From assembly GCA_937959115.1 (NCBI GenBank), contig CALGAW010000021.1, forward strand, positions 1-44,640: a stretch of 44,640 nucleotides of DNA. The letters are read 5' to 3'. Source of the DNA: an uncultured Saprospiraceae bacterium (GTDB lineage Bacteria > Bacteroidota > Bacteroidia > Chitinophagales > Saprospiraceae). Shown here piece after piece: positions 8,867 through 17,366 of this stretch. The position numbers and the translations under genes are program-made. The notes under the pieces were generated by a model that was not told the DNA's origin, searched no databases, and saw only the letters and a program-made list of their open reading frames with translations. How positions within the stretch are numbered: position 1 is the stretch's first letter; every line of letters begins with the position of its first letter.

Positions 8867-9733
8867 ATGAAATACCTTTTAATAACAATGTTAACGCTTT
8901 GTCTCCTACAAACTTCCTGCAATAAGAACAAAGAAATAGAACCCAATCCTAACCCTATAAATCAAGTGATTCTAAGCCAATTAGCAACCAACTACCAACA
9001 ACTACCCGAAGAACAGATTAGTAGAAGCATAGACAACAGCGTCTTTGCACAATACGCAATGCCTACCGAGAAATACGGACATGGGATACTAGGAGACAAA
9101 ATTGAAGCTGAGCAGCTAGTAGTCGTAGTAGACAGCACATTCTATGAGTACCGACTGCCTAGTGATTATGTCTTTGAAGATATTCGTCCGCGCTTGTATG
9201 ATGTGGATGGTGATAATGAGCTAGAATTCATCACTATTAGAACAAACATATACCAAGGAGCAGGTATCGTTATTTATAAAATCATCAATGACCAATTGGT
9301 TGAATACGCTAGCCTTCCAGAAATAGGATTGGGGAATCGTTGGTTGAACATTGTAACAATTAATGACCTGGATAATGACGGAGTGGTAGAGTTGGTTTGG
9401 ATTCAAACACCGCACATTGGAGGGATTTTGAAAGCTACTGAAATAAAAGCAGGAACATTGCAAGTGCTTGATGAGGAGGTAATACAATACAGCAATCATG
9501 CAATCGGAGAACGAAACTTATGTTTATCCACCTTAACCAAACAATTAAATCAAAAGGTGTTTTATGTTCCGAATCAGAATAGAAATAAAATAGTAGGTTT
9601 TACATTGACGAATAATAAGTTTGATCTTTATGAAGAAATTCTTCAAGCTGTTGATTTCTCAAAAACGTTAGAGACTCAGTATGCGTTTAGTAATATTCTA
9701 GAAGGGGAAGAAGACAATTGCATTGCAGAGTAA
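8867..9733 (+). CDS. Lipoprotein with FG-GAP/VCBS-like Asp-rich motifs
   Basis: A 288-residue lipoprotein with signal MKYLLITMLTLCLLQTSC and lipidated Cys18. Two segments match calcium-binding FG-GAP/VCBS-type loops: YDVDGDNELEFITIRT (about 107-122) and INDLDNDGVVELVWIQT (about 163-179), both of the DxDxDGxxEL form used in beta-propeller proteins. The protein is too short for a full propeller of such repeats. No catalytic motif is seen. Probably a periplasmic or surface lipoprotein of unknown role; it is not clearly co-transcribed with the ABC genes upstream (127-nt gap). Confidence 0.75.
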   Translation: MKYLLITMLTLCLLQTSCNKNKEIEPNPNPINQVILSQLATNYQQLPEEQISRSIDNSVFAQYAMPTEKYGHGILGDKIEAEQLVVVVDSTFYEYRLPSDYVFEDIRPRLYDVDGDNELEFITIRTNIYQGAGIVIYKIINDQLVEYASLPEIGLGNRWLNIVTINDLDNDGVVELVWIQTPHIGGILKATEIKAGTLQVLDEEVIQYSNHAIGERNLCLSTLTKQLNQKVFYVPNQNRNKIVGFTLTNNKFDLYEEILQAVDFSKTLETQYAFSNILEGEEDNCIAE

Positions 9734-9791
9734 TCCTTTAATTGTAGTTTTATCCAAACAATCAATATTTAAACAACCTCAAAATTAAAAA

Positions 9792-10706
9792 ATGAAGAAC
9801 ATATTATTCTTATTGCTTATTCCATTTTTGTTAACCGCCCAATCGGAATCTGAGATTAATACGAATGGTGTTAAAGCCTATGAGGAAGGAGATTTTGAGA
9901 AAGCAAGAATGCTATTTATTGAAGCAATCGAGATAAAAAAGGATTACGATATTGGATATTTTAATAAAGGCTTAGCGAATAGGGAATTAAAGGAGTATCA
10001 AAAAGCAATTTCTGATTTCTCTAAAACAATTATTATTACAAAAGATGATAAGTTAAAGCAAAGTGCAATATTCAATATTGTTTCTATTCAAAGAGAACTT
10101 AATGATTTAGAGAATGCATTGAAAAACGCAAATCGTTTAATAGAAATTGACTCACTATCTAGTGATGCCCATCATTTACATGGATTAATATTGCATGAAA
10201 TGGGACGAAATGAAGATGCAATAAAAAGTTTTAATACGGCTATTAAATTGGTTTCAGATAATCCCGATATCTATTATGATAGAGGAATTGCAAAAAGAAG
10301 ACTTAATCTAATAGATGAAGCAATACTAGATTATTCAATTGCAATTGAATTAGATTCATTATACAGTAAAGCGTATAACAATAGAGGGTTTGCTAGAGTG
10401 AAAATAGGTGATTACAAAGGAGCCATAAAAGACTATAATAAATCCATTAGAATTAAGGAAGATGCGTTCTCCTACAACAATAGAGGATTTGCTAAATATA
10501 AGTTAGGAGAATTTGAAAGTGCGAAAATGGACTGTGAGAAATCAATTAAAATGAACCCAGACAATGGTTGGGCATACCACTATCTAGGTTTAATCCAATA
10601 TGAACTAGGTAACAAGGAAGAAGGATGCAAGCTGTTTAAAAAAGCAGTAGAGCTAGGAAAGAAAGATGCAAAAGTTGATTATTTAGAAAAATGCATGAGG
10701 TTTTAG
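9792..10706 (+). CDS. Secreted/periplasmic TPR-repeat protein
   Basis: A 304-residue protein with a signal peptide (MKNILFLLLIPFLLTAQ, cleavage after TAQ) and TPR units over almost the whole mature chain, e.g. GVKAYEEGDFEKARMLFIEA, NKGLANRELKEYQKAISDF, NNRGFARVKIGDYKGAIKDY and YHYLGLIQYELGNKEEGCKL. About seven repeats can be counted. TPR solenoids act as protein-binding scaffolds; the partner is unknown. It starts 58 nt after the preceding lipoprotein gene on the same strand and could be co-transcribed with it. Confidence 0.88.
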   Translation: MKNILFLLLIPFLLTAQSESEINTNGVKAYEEGDFEKARMLFIEAIEIKKDYDIGYFNKGLANRELKEYQKAISDFSKTIIITKDDKLKQSAIFNIVSIQRELNDLENALKNANRLIEIDSLSSDAHHLHGLILHEMGRNEDAIKSFNTAIKLVSDNPDIYYDRGIAKRRLNLIDEAILDYSIAIELDSLYSKAYNNRGFARVKIGDYKGAIKDYNKSIRIKEDAFSYNNRGFAKYKLGEFESAKMDCEKSIKMNPDNGWAYHYLGLIQYELGNKEEGCKLFKKAVELGKKDAKVDYLEKCMRF

Positions 10707-10775
10707 TTATTCCTGTTTAACGTACTATTTACGTAAGTAGAATTGATAAAAAACTCCTTCCACTACCACCAAAAA

Positions 10776-12002
10776 ATGGCAGAAGACAAACCAAGACTGG
10801 CAAGATTAACTGCAATCATCACCCAATTACAATCAAAACGATTGGTGACGGCTAGAGAAATCGCGAAAAAACATAAGGTAAGTGTTCGAACAATTTACCG
10901 AGACATTAGAACACTTGAACAATCAGGTATCCCAATCATAACACAAGAAGGCAAAGGATATTCCATAATGGATGGCTACAAATTGCCTCCAGTAATGTTT
11001 ACTGAACCAGAAGCAAATGCATTAATTACAGCAGAACAACTCATCGCGCACAATAAAGACAAATCACTCTACATTCAGTACAAAAGCGCAATCGAGAAGA
11101 TTAGAGCAGTTTTAAATTATACGCAGAAGGGCAAGGCAGAGTTATTAAGTGAACGAATTTATATCCGATCAGAATTCAAATACCAAAAAACAAGTAATTA
11201 CCTGATACAATTGCAATCTGCAATCACAAGCTATAAAACAATCGATCTTGATTACTTAGCACTTAATGAGAAACAAAGTAAGAGAAAAGTGGAACCATTC
11301 GCCTTGTTAAACACAAAAGACAATTGGATGTTAGTCGCGTTTTGCCAGTTGAGAAACGACTTTAGAACGTTTAGATTAGATCGAATTCAAAATATTTTAA
11401 CGCTAAATGATTGCTTTGAGCCGCATAAATTAACGCTGCAAGAGTACTTCGCACAAAAAAGAAAAGAACGAAAACAGACCCCTGACATACCTTTGACACA
11501 ACCTACTATTACATTTGTATCGAACAAAAAAAATAGTACAATGAAAAAAGTAAATATTGAACCGTTTAAGGTCATCGGAATCGCAGTAAGAACGACAAAT
11601 GAAAATGGACAATCTGGTCAAGACATTGGTCAACTATGGGGTAAATTCATGTCTGAAGGAATTGCAGGAAAAATCCCTAGCAAAATCAATTCAGATGTAT
11701 TGTCAATTTACACCAACTATCAAGGAGATCACACTCAACCGTATGACACTATTCTAGGCTGTAAAGTGAGTTCTTTGGAACAAATCCCTGAAGGAATGGT
11801 CGGACAGTCTTTTGAAGGAGGAACCTATACAAAATTCACATCGAAAGGAGATTTAACCAAGGGCGTTGTTTATGGAACATGGTCGGAAATTTGGAAACAA
11901 GATTTAGACAGAGTGTTCACTGCAGACTTTGAAGTTTACGGAGAAAAAGCGCAGAACCCAACAGATGCAGAAGTTGATATTTTAGTAGCTGTTAAAGGAT
12001 AA
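10776..12002 (+). CDS. WYL-domain transcriptional regulator fused to a GyrI-like effector-binding domain
   Basis: A 408-residue protein. I use the ATG at 10776 (MAEDKPRLARLTAII); an in-frame TTG at 10743 adds 11 residues. Residues about 8-60 form an HTH of the DeoR/HTH_11 type (TAREIAKKHKVSVRTIYRDI); about 150-208 match a WYL domain (VEPFALLNTKDNWMLVAFC, FRTFRLDRIQNI). From Met256 (nt 11541) the sequence is a GyrI-like/AraC effector-binding domain (KVNIEPFKVIGIAVRT ... EGGTYTKFTSKGD) reaching the C-terminus. YafY-type WYL regulators and GyrI-like small-molecule binders are normally separate genes. The joint contains an A8 tract (11526-11533): see findings. Four nt downstream an alpha/beta hydrolase starts, probably in the same operon and perhaps a target. 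Confidence 0.9.
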   Translation: MAEDKPRLARLTAIITQLQSKRLVTAREIAKKHKVSVRTIYRDIRTLEQSGIPIITQEGKGYSIMDGYKLPPVMFTEPEANALITAEQLIAHNKDKSLYIQYKSAIEKIRAVLNYTQKGKAELLSERIYIRSEFKYQKTSNYLIQLQSAITSYKTIDLDYLALNEKQSKRKVEPFALLNTKDNWMLVAFCQLRNDFRTFRLDRIQNILTLNDCFEPHKLTLQEYFAQKRKERKQTPDIPLTQPTITFVSNKKNSTMKKVNIEPFKVIGIAVRTTNENGQSGQDIGQLWGKFMSEGIAGKIPSKINSDVLSIYTNYQGDHTQPYDTILGCKVSSLEQIPEGMVGQSFEGGTYTKFTSKGDLTKGVVYGTWSEIWKQDLDRVFTADFEVYGEKAQNPTDAEVDILVAVKG

Positions 12003-12006
12003 ATCA

Positions 12007-12663
12007 ATGAAAAAAGTAGAATTTAAATCAAAAGACGGACTGCTCATATCAGCAGATTACTATGAGGTAAACCGACACAAGGGAACAATTCTCTTGTGTC
12101 ACCGTTCTCACTGCAATAGAGCAGAGTACAGAGAAACAGCACCCAAACTGAATGCACTCGGTTATTCGTGTTTAGCAATAGACCAACGTTCAGGAATGAA
12201 GGTTTTTGGTGCATCCAACGAAACAAAAGACCGAGCGAAAGCACAGAAACTACCTACTGGATACCTAGATGCAAAGCCAGATGTAGAAGCGGGAATCGAT
12301 TTTGCATTCAAACTCAACAACAATAAGCCAATTATCCTTCTGGGAAGTTCCTATTCAGCAGCGTTGAGTTTACTGATTGCACCCAATAATACTAAGTTGA
12401 AGTCGCTTATTGTCTTCAGTCCTGGAGAGCATTTGAAAGGGGTAACCCTTGCTGAAGAAATCAAGCAAATCACGATACCAATCTTTGCAGCTTCTGCCAA
12501 AAAGGAAATCGAAGAAACAGAAACCGTTTTACGATTTATAGATCAACAGCTCGTCACTCAATTCAAACCAAACGAAGAAGGGTTCCACGGCTCAAAGATC
12601 CTTTGGGAAACAGTCAAAGGATTTGAAACACTATGGAAAGCCCTAGCTGTGTTTCTCAAGTAA
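12007..12663 (+). CDS. Alpha/beta hydrolase (dienelactone hydrolase-like)
   Basis: A 218-residue cytoplasmic hydrolase. The nucleophile elbow is GSSYS (113-117, Ser115); candidate catalytic His is H194 (EEGFHGSK); the acid was not assigned with certainty (the loop after AASAKKE, about residues 161-171, is where it would be). The N-terminal strands read KGTILLCHRSHCNRAEY, with HRSH in place of the usual HG oxyanion motif. It starts 4 nt after the WYL/GyrI regulator, so the pair is very probably one transcription unit. Substrate unknown; an esterase or lactonase acting on a small molecule sensed by the GyrI domain would fit, as inference. Confidence 0.85.
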   Translation: MKKVEFKSKDGLLISADYYEVNRHKGTILLCHRSHCNRAEYRETAPKLNALGYSCLAIDQRSGMKVFGASNETKDRAKAQKLPTGYLDAKPDVEAGIDFAFKLNNNKPIILLGSSYSAALSLLIAPNNTKLKSLIVFSPGEHLKGVTLAEEIKQITIPIFAASAKKEIEETETVLRFIDQQLVTQFKPNEEGFHGSKILWETVKGFETLWKALAVFLK

Positions 12664-12666
12664 GGG

Positions 12667-12680
12667 CGAATTGCAATTCG
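12667..12680. repeat. 14-nt perfect palindrome, REP-like
   Basis: CGAATTGCAATTCG lies 4 nt after the hydrolase stop codon, inside a longer imperfect symmetry with GGC to its left and TGCC to its right. No T-run follows, so it is not a standard terminator. It may be a REP-type extragenic palindrome or a 3'-end stabilising hairpin. Confidence 0.5.
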
Positions 12681-12808
12681 TGCCACAGTCTTCAGACCAA
12701 GCCCCAAGATCTAAAATAAGTGAATCCCGTATTTAGCAAAAATAATTTCATTGCTACATTCATATTCAAATATTATTATATACTTTTATGCTGTCTCCAA
12801 CATGAAAA

Positions 12809-14161
12809 ATGATGCATTCAGGTAAAACCTTACTGAAAACAGTTTTATTTATCACAGTCCTATTGGCTTTGCAGGGATGCCCCGTGCCTCTGCCGCCCGA
12901 CCCAGGGCCAGATCCTCCAATTCCTCCTGGTATTCCGAATGTTAGAATCGATATCAATCAAACCGTTACTGACGAAGATGATTTTGTTACTTGGGCACCC
13001 TTTGCAACTGATGTTTACATCACGAACCCTGAAGTAACAAATATCCCGCTTGTCGTTCATATCCGCAATCGTTCAAATGGAGTTGGTCGGGTAGACTTCG
13101 GCACTAATCCAGATGGTGCTTACCTTTCTCAGATCACCGTAACACTGAGTCCTACTGGAAACAGAACCACCATCTACATTAAAGGAAGGACCGCCAGCCT
13201 TAACCTCAACGATGCGCAAGTAGAAGTCATCAATGCTGCTGACAACACCCTTCTGACTAGAGAAGATTTGATGGTACGCGTTCGCAAAAATGCAAATGAG
13301 CTAACCACTGCTGAGAGAGACCGTTTCCTCAGCGCATTTGCCACCATGCACTTGACCAATAACGATTTTCAGCACTTTATGGACATGCATACGTCTATCG
13401 GTGACCCAGAAGCACACCGCAACTTTGGTTTCTTGCCATGGCATCGCGCACTTTTGCTTGATTTGGAGCGAGAATTACAGCAAGTAGATCCCTCCGTCAC
13501 CATTCCCTATTGGAAGTTTGACGAACCAGCACAAAACTTATTTACAAACCACTTCCTAGGAGCAGACGGGGATGGATTTGCGGTTTTTGATGATACGAAT
13601 CCCCTTGTAAATTGGCAAGTGAATGGTGTGCCAGGAATCAATAGAGGTCACGTCGGTATTGTGAATGGCGAATCTAGGAATGCCCTTGGAGAAATCCCAA
13701 CACTAGCACTCGGTGGTCCATCTGGTTTATTCGAAGAATTTCGATTCATTGAAGTTAATCCGCATGGGACAGCTCACGTTAGCTTTAGTGGATGGGTAAG
13801 TGGCATTAATACAGCTGCCCGTGACCCTTTGTTCTTCTTATTGCATTGTAATATAGACCGACTCTGGGCAAAATGGCAATGGGTCAACAATCGATTTGAC
13901 AGAAACCAGACCTCCTCCTTCACGGCACAAGGAAATACAACTAGAATTGGTCATAATGTAGATGATACAATGTGGCCTTGGAATCGAGTGACTATTGGGC
14001 CGAGACCACCTGATGCTCCAGGGGGAAGATTGGCTTCGACCAATGTGCCGCAGGTGAGACAAACGAATAGCCCTACTGTAGGCGACATGATTGACTATCA
14101 GGGAAAGATAAACCCTGTTAATAAGCTTGGTTTTGATTATGATGATGTACCTTTTGATTAA
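12809..14161 (+). CDS. Tyrosinase-family copper oxidase, lipoprotein
   Basis: A 450-residue protein. Signal plus lipobox (LQGC, Cys24) and a Pro-rich tether (residues 26-42) place it on a membrane facing outward; residues 45-160 are a beta-rich domain. From about residue 165 it is a tyrosinase domain with all six copper ligands: CuA H194 (MDMHTSIGD), H203 (EAHRNFGFLPWH), H212; CuB H319 (NPHGTAH), H323, H346 (DPLFFLLHCNIDRLW). The family oxidises mono- and diphenols to quinones with O2 using a type 3 dicopper centre. It heads a close set with a HEAT lipoprotein (26-nt gap) and an SCO1-like protein, suggesting that the latter two help mature or support it. Phenol or tyrosine-crosslinking roles are possible; the actual substrate cannot be told from sequence. 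Confidence 0.93.
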   Translation: MMHSGKTLLKTVLFITVLLALQGCPVPLPPDPGPDPPIPPGIPNVRIDINQTVTDEDDFVTWAPFATDVYITNPEVTNIPLVVHIRNRSNGVGRVDFGTNPDGAYLSQITVTLSPTGNRTTIYIKGRTASLNLNDAQVEVINAADNTLLTREDLMVRVRKNANELTTAERDRFLSAFATMHLTNNDFQHFMDMHTSIGDPEAHRNFGFLPWHRALLLDLERELQQVDPSVTIPYWKFDEPAQNLFTNHFLGADGDGFAVFDDTNPLVNWQVNGVPGINRGHVGIVNGESRNALGEIPTLALGGPSGLFEEFRFIEVNPHGTAHVSFSGWVSGINTAARDPLFFLLHCNIDRLWAKWQWVNNRFDRNQTSSFTAQGNTTRIGHNVDDTMWPWNRVTIGPRPPDAPGGRLASTNVPQVRQTNSPTVGDMIDYQGKINPVNKLGFDYDDVPFD

Positions 14162-14187
14162 CTTTGTTGATGATAATCCATTGTAAA

Positions 14188-15264
14188 ATGAAAATAATTT
14201 ATTTCTTGCTTGCATTACTGTTGTTAGGCTCCTGCAAAACAGGGTCTAAAACGACTATGATTGAACCAGAGACACAGATGGAAGCGCCCAAAGCACGGCC
14301 TGCTCAATCGAAAGTAGAGATACAAAAGCAGGTTGAAGAATTTCAAAAGGAAAATGATAGGAATTCAGCTGTAATCATAAGCAGCAACGAACCATTGCCT
14401 GGCAAGGCCCAAGCATCTCAGGATCTTGGCGTATTCAAAGATTATGACAATTTAGAAAAGGTCATTGCCTTTATCTCTGATAAAGAAATTCCTGCAGAAT
14501 TAAGAGCAGAAGTAATGAAAAAGGCCGGCTCCGTTTTAGGAAAGAACGAAACAGGTGTGCAGACGGTAGCCACCATTTTAACAGATCAATCGGAAGATAA
14601 AATAATTAGAGAACAAGCATTGAAAACGTTTAATTTGTTTGAGTTTGGTTCACGATTTATCATGGAACATCCTGAATTTTATGCAGAAACCTTAAGGAAA
14701 GTTGTCACGGATGATAATGAGCAGATTCGAACAAGAGCCATTGAAATTTTAGCGTTAAAAGGAGATGATTTTACACAAGATAAACTGATAGAAAGTCTCA
14801 ACGCTCCAAACAACAAACTGATCGATGACGCAACAGCTATCCGCCATCTATCCAATGATTTGCATGCTAACAGTTTTGAGGCCATCCACCGAAAATTTAA
14901 TGAAAGTGATGATGTGGAAGTACGCACCACAGCCGCTCGGTGCCTAGGCAATTACGAAGCAGCAACCAAAGATATAGAAGCCGCTTTTACGAATGAAATC
15001 GAGCAGGAAGGATTGCGAAATGTATGCGGTACGGTGATTCAAACGAAAGATAAAGACCGATATGTCGAATTGGCCAAATCAATTGTTACCAATAGCGAAG
15101 ATGATCTGGAATACCGGACAAGTTGCCTCAAAAATCTTCAAGAGAACTACGGCAATAAAATAAAAACGGATGCCACCTTCAATGAAGCATTAAAAAAGGT
15201 GAAACGTACAACACCACCGCCCTTAAAAGACGCTTGTAAGGAATACTTAAAATCAACAAATTAA
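14188..15264 (+). CDS. HEAT-repeat lipoprotein
   Basis: A 358-residue lipoprotein. The ATG at 14188 gives MKIIYFLLALLLLGSC with Cys16 as lipid site; the upstream TTG at 14164 and ATG at 14170 would put polar residues before the signal. After a charged linker (residues 17-90), helical HEAT-like repeats fill the rest, e.g. LRAEVMKKAGSVLGK, IIREQALKTFNLFEF, QIRTRAIEILALKGDD and EVRTTAARCLGNYEAA. HEAT arrays are protein-binding solenoids. The stop codon overlaps the next start by one base (TAATG), so translation is coupled to the SCO1-like gene, and the tyrosinase lies just upstream. A scaffold for the tyrosinase or its copper loading is a reasonable inference. Confidence 0.85.
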   Translation: MKIIYFLLALLLLGSCKTGSKTTMIEPETQMEAPKARPAQSKVEIQKQVEEFQKENDRNSAVIISSNEPLPGKAQASQDLGVFKDYDNLEKVIAFISDKEIPAELRAEVMKKAGSVLGKNETGVQTVATILTDQSEDKIIREQALKTFNLFEFGSRFIMEHPEFYAETLRKVVTDDNEQIRTRAIEILALKGDDFTQDKLIESLNAPNNKLIDDATAIRHLSNDLHANSFEAIHRKFNESDDVEVRTTAARCLGNYEAATKDIEAAFTNEIEQEGLRNVCGTVIQTKDKDRYVELAKSIVTNSEDDLEYRTSCLKNLQENYGNKIKTDATFNEALKKVKRTTPPPLKDACKEYLKSTN

Positions 15265-16361
15265 TGCACTTGCCCATTGGTTGGTTATGGCTCTTCTTCC
15301 TCACATTTTTTCAACTAAATGCGCAACTATCAACTGGCTGCCAGCAAGTAGATTCCCTTGACCATAGGATCAGTGAGACAGAATTAGCAACAAACTTGTC
15401 AGCATTGATAACGTTGACGGATTGCAAGCAGCTTCCTCATCTATTGTTAGCAGAGGATAGTCCTATTTTTCAAGGAAAAGGAAGTAAAACGATTCGCCGT
15501 ATCCGTGCTTGGTCTTATTTTTTATTGGCGAAAGACACCTCATGGCACCAAGCAATTCAACCCTTTGCTGTTGCTGATTTAAGCAACTCCATGGATGCAT
15601 ATGTCCTTGCTGCTATCGCTCAAGGAGTAATTGAGGATAAACTGTTGAGCAATCAGCCCAATCTATCCAATTTATTGGATCAGTCAATTGCACGTATCCG
15701 GTACCGAGATAAACCGATCACCTTTCAATCTTATTTTCCTACCGATTCAAGAACGTTCAATTATACGAATGCCAAAGAATTGTTAAATAATGCAAGGACT
15801 GTAATCACAGAGCCAGTAGCTTCCTGCTGTTCAATCCCAGTCATGAAGCAGGTGCAAAACGAGGACAATCCTTCTGTTTTTGATATCGAACTTACGGATC
15901 AAGACGATCAAACGCTCTTGTTTTTAGACTATGTTGATCGATTGACGGTGGTGGCTTTTTTTTATACCCGTTGCGAGAATCCATACAAGTGTTCTGCGAC
16001 AATCACAAGGTTGGGCCAGTTACAGGAAGCATTAGACGGATTAGATATTCGCATTGCTGGTCTAACGTATGACCCAAGGTACGATCAACCAGTAAAGCTA
16101 CAAAAGTATGGAAGTGATCGCGGCATCCAGTTTTCTGATGACTGTCGCCTCTTTACATACGCTTCTAACCGATTTTCGGCCCTCCAGCGACACTTTGGTC
16201 TTAAAGTTAGTTACATGAGCTCTCTAGTGACTATACACGCTGCTGAGGTCTTTGTTTTGGACAAGGATGGCAAGGTGCTTTATACAAATGATCGGCAAAA
16301 CTGGAAGGTGGAGGACGTGTTGGAGTTGCTGAAGTCAGAAATACAGATTGCTGATGAATAG
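15264..16361 (+). CDS. SCO1/SenC-like thioredoxin-fold copper protein with N-terminal helical extension
   Basis: A 365-residue exported protein (hydrophobic start LWLFFLTFFQLNAQ). Residues 40-180 are helical, reminiscent of the HEAT repeats of its neighbour. From about 195 there is a thioredoxin-like SCO domain: VVAFFYTRCENPYKCSATIT with C237 and C243, then IRIAGLTYDP, and a later conserved His, H325 (IHAAEVFVLDKDGKVLY). SCO proteins bind copper with a CxxxC pair and that His to load cytochrome oxidase; here the cysteines are spaced C-x5-C, two residues wider than usual. Because the gene is coupled to the HEAT lipoprotein and lies two genes after a dicopper tyrosinase, copper delivery to the tyrosinase is the likely job (inference). 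Confidence 0.85.
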   Translation: MHLPIGWLWLFFLTFFQLNAQLSTGCQQVDSLDHRISETELATNLSALITLTDCKQLPHLLLAEDSPIFQGKGSKTIRRIRAWSYFLLAKDTSWHQAIQPFAVADLSNSMDAYVLAAIAQGVIEDKLLSNQPNLSNLLDQSIARIRYRDKPITFQSYFPTDSRTFNYTNAKELLNNARTVITEPVASCCSIPVMKQVQNEDNPSVFDIELTDQDDQTLLFLDYVDRLTVVAFFYTRCENPYKCSATITRLGQLQEALDGLDIRIAGLTYDPRYDQPVKLQKYGSDRGIQFSDDCRLFTYASNRFSALQRHFGLKVSYMSSLVTIHAAEVFVLDKDGKVLYTNDRQNWKVEDVLELLKSEIQIADE

Positions 16362-16402
16362 GATTGATGCATTAATAGTGGTTAAAGATATCAGCGACAC
16401 AT

Positions 16403-16420
16403 GGTTAGAAATAACCTTTT
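16403..16420 (+). terminator. Possible weak terminator of the tyrosinase operon
   Basis: GGTTA-GAAA-TAACC followed by TTTT, 42 nt after the SCO-like gene's stop. The stem is only five pairs, so function is uncertain. The next bases (about 16422-16441, CGTAGCTCCGAAGGGTACG) form another small inverted repeat. Confidence 0.4.
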
Positions 16421-16457
16421 GGTCGTAGCTCCGAAGGGTACGAAATTATTATAATCA

Positions 16458-17366
16458 TCACTCAAGTATTTTGTTGGCAATGGTGAAAAAGAATTTGCTT
16501 CCTTTACCTTCTGCAGATTCTACCCAAATTCTACCATAATGCATGGCAACAATTCGTTGGCACATGGCGAGTCCGATTCCTGTGCCCTCATATTCGTCTT
16601 TTCGATTCAATCTTCTGAATATTTCAAAAATACTACTTTGGTACTCTTTTTTAATTCCAATACCATTATCCTCAATTGAGAATTGATGTGCACCGTCTAC
16701 CTTGTGGTAAGCAATTTTTATAGTTTGAAAATTATCGTTTTTACTAAACTTCAAGGCATTGGAAATAAGATTTTGAAAAAGCTGTCTCAGCTCCAACCCA
16801 TACCCTTCGATGATAGGTAGGTTTTGAATCTGAATGTCTACTTTTTTCTCTTGGATTTGAGCATAAAGATCTTGACAAATAGTAGCCACAAGCTCTTTAA
16901 TATTTACATTAGACAATGTACGCTCCATTCCTACTTCAGTATAATTCAATAAGCCAGTAAGTAATGCCCACATCCTAGTAGAGGCGGAGATGACAAAATC
17001 GAGATACTCTTTTCCTTGTTTGTTTAGATTGTCCTTGTTTGATTGTAGTATTAAAGAGGAAAAGCTAGTAATCGTTCTAATCGGTTCTTTTAAATCATGA
17101 GAAGCTGCAAATTTAAACTGTTCTAATTGGCTATTTTTTTCTTCAAGAATTTTCAGCTTGTACTCCATTTCCATGGCCTCTCTCAATTCAATTTTGTAGA
17201 GTTCTAAATCTTGATGTAAAAATAAAAGGCCTTCTAAAATGCTTCGATGGAGTTCATTTTTGTTAGAAAAAATTACCTCATCAGTCAACGTACATTTCCC
17301 TTTAGAAATACTTAGTATTTGATCAAAAACAGTTTTTAGAAAGTGGTCATCGTTAGATTCTTTCAT
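16458..17366 (-). CDS. Soluble sensor histidine kinase
   Basis: A 302-residue kinase with no membrane segment. Residues about 40-85 are helical, probably coiled coil. The phosphorylation site is H90 (FAASHDLKEPIRTI); the ATPase domain has the N box around N203 (LFQNLISNALKF), G1 DNGIGI (233-238), F box IFEIFRRL and G2 GTGIGL (261-266). It overlaps the upstream STAS-like gene by four bases (ATGA type), so the two are translated together. There is no PAS domain, so the signal must enter through the N-terminal helices or the partner protein. No response regulator is adjacent on this strand. Its target is not identified. Confidence 0.92.
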   Translation of the reverse strand: MKESNDDHFLKTVFDQILSISKGKCTLTDEVIFSNKNELHRSILEGLLFLHQDLELYKIELREAMEMEYKLKILEEKNSQLEQFKFAASHDLKEPIRTITSFSSLILQSNKDNLNKQGKEYLDFVISASTRMWALLTGLLNYTEVGMERTLSNVNIKELVATICQDLYAQIQEKKVDIQIQNLPIIEGYGLELRQLFQNLISNALKFSKNDNFQTIKIAYHKVDGAHQFSIEDNGIGIKKEYQSSIFEIFRRLNRKDEYEGTGIGLAMCQRIVAMHYGRIWVESAEGKGSKFFFTIANKILE

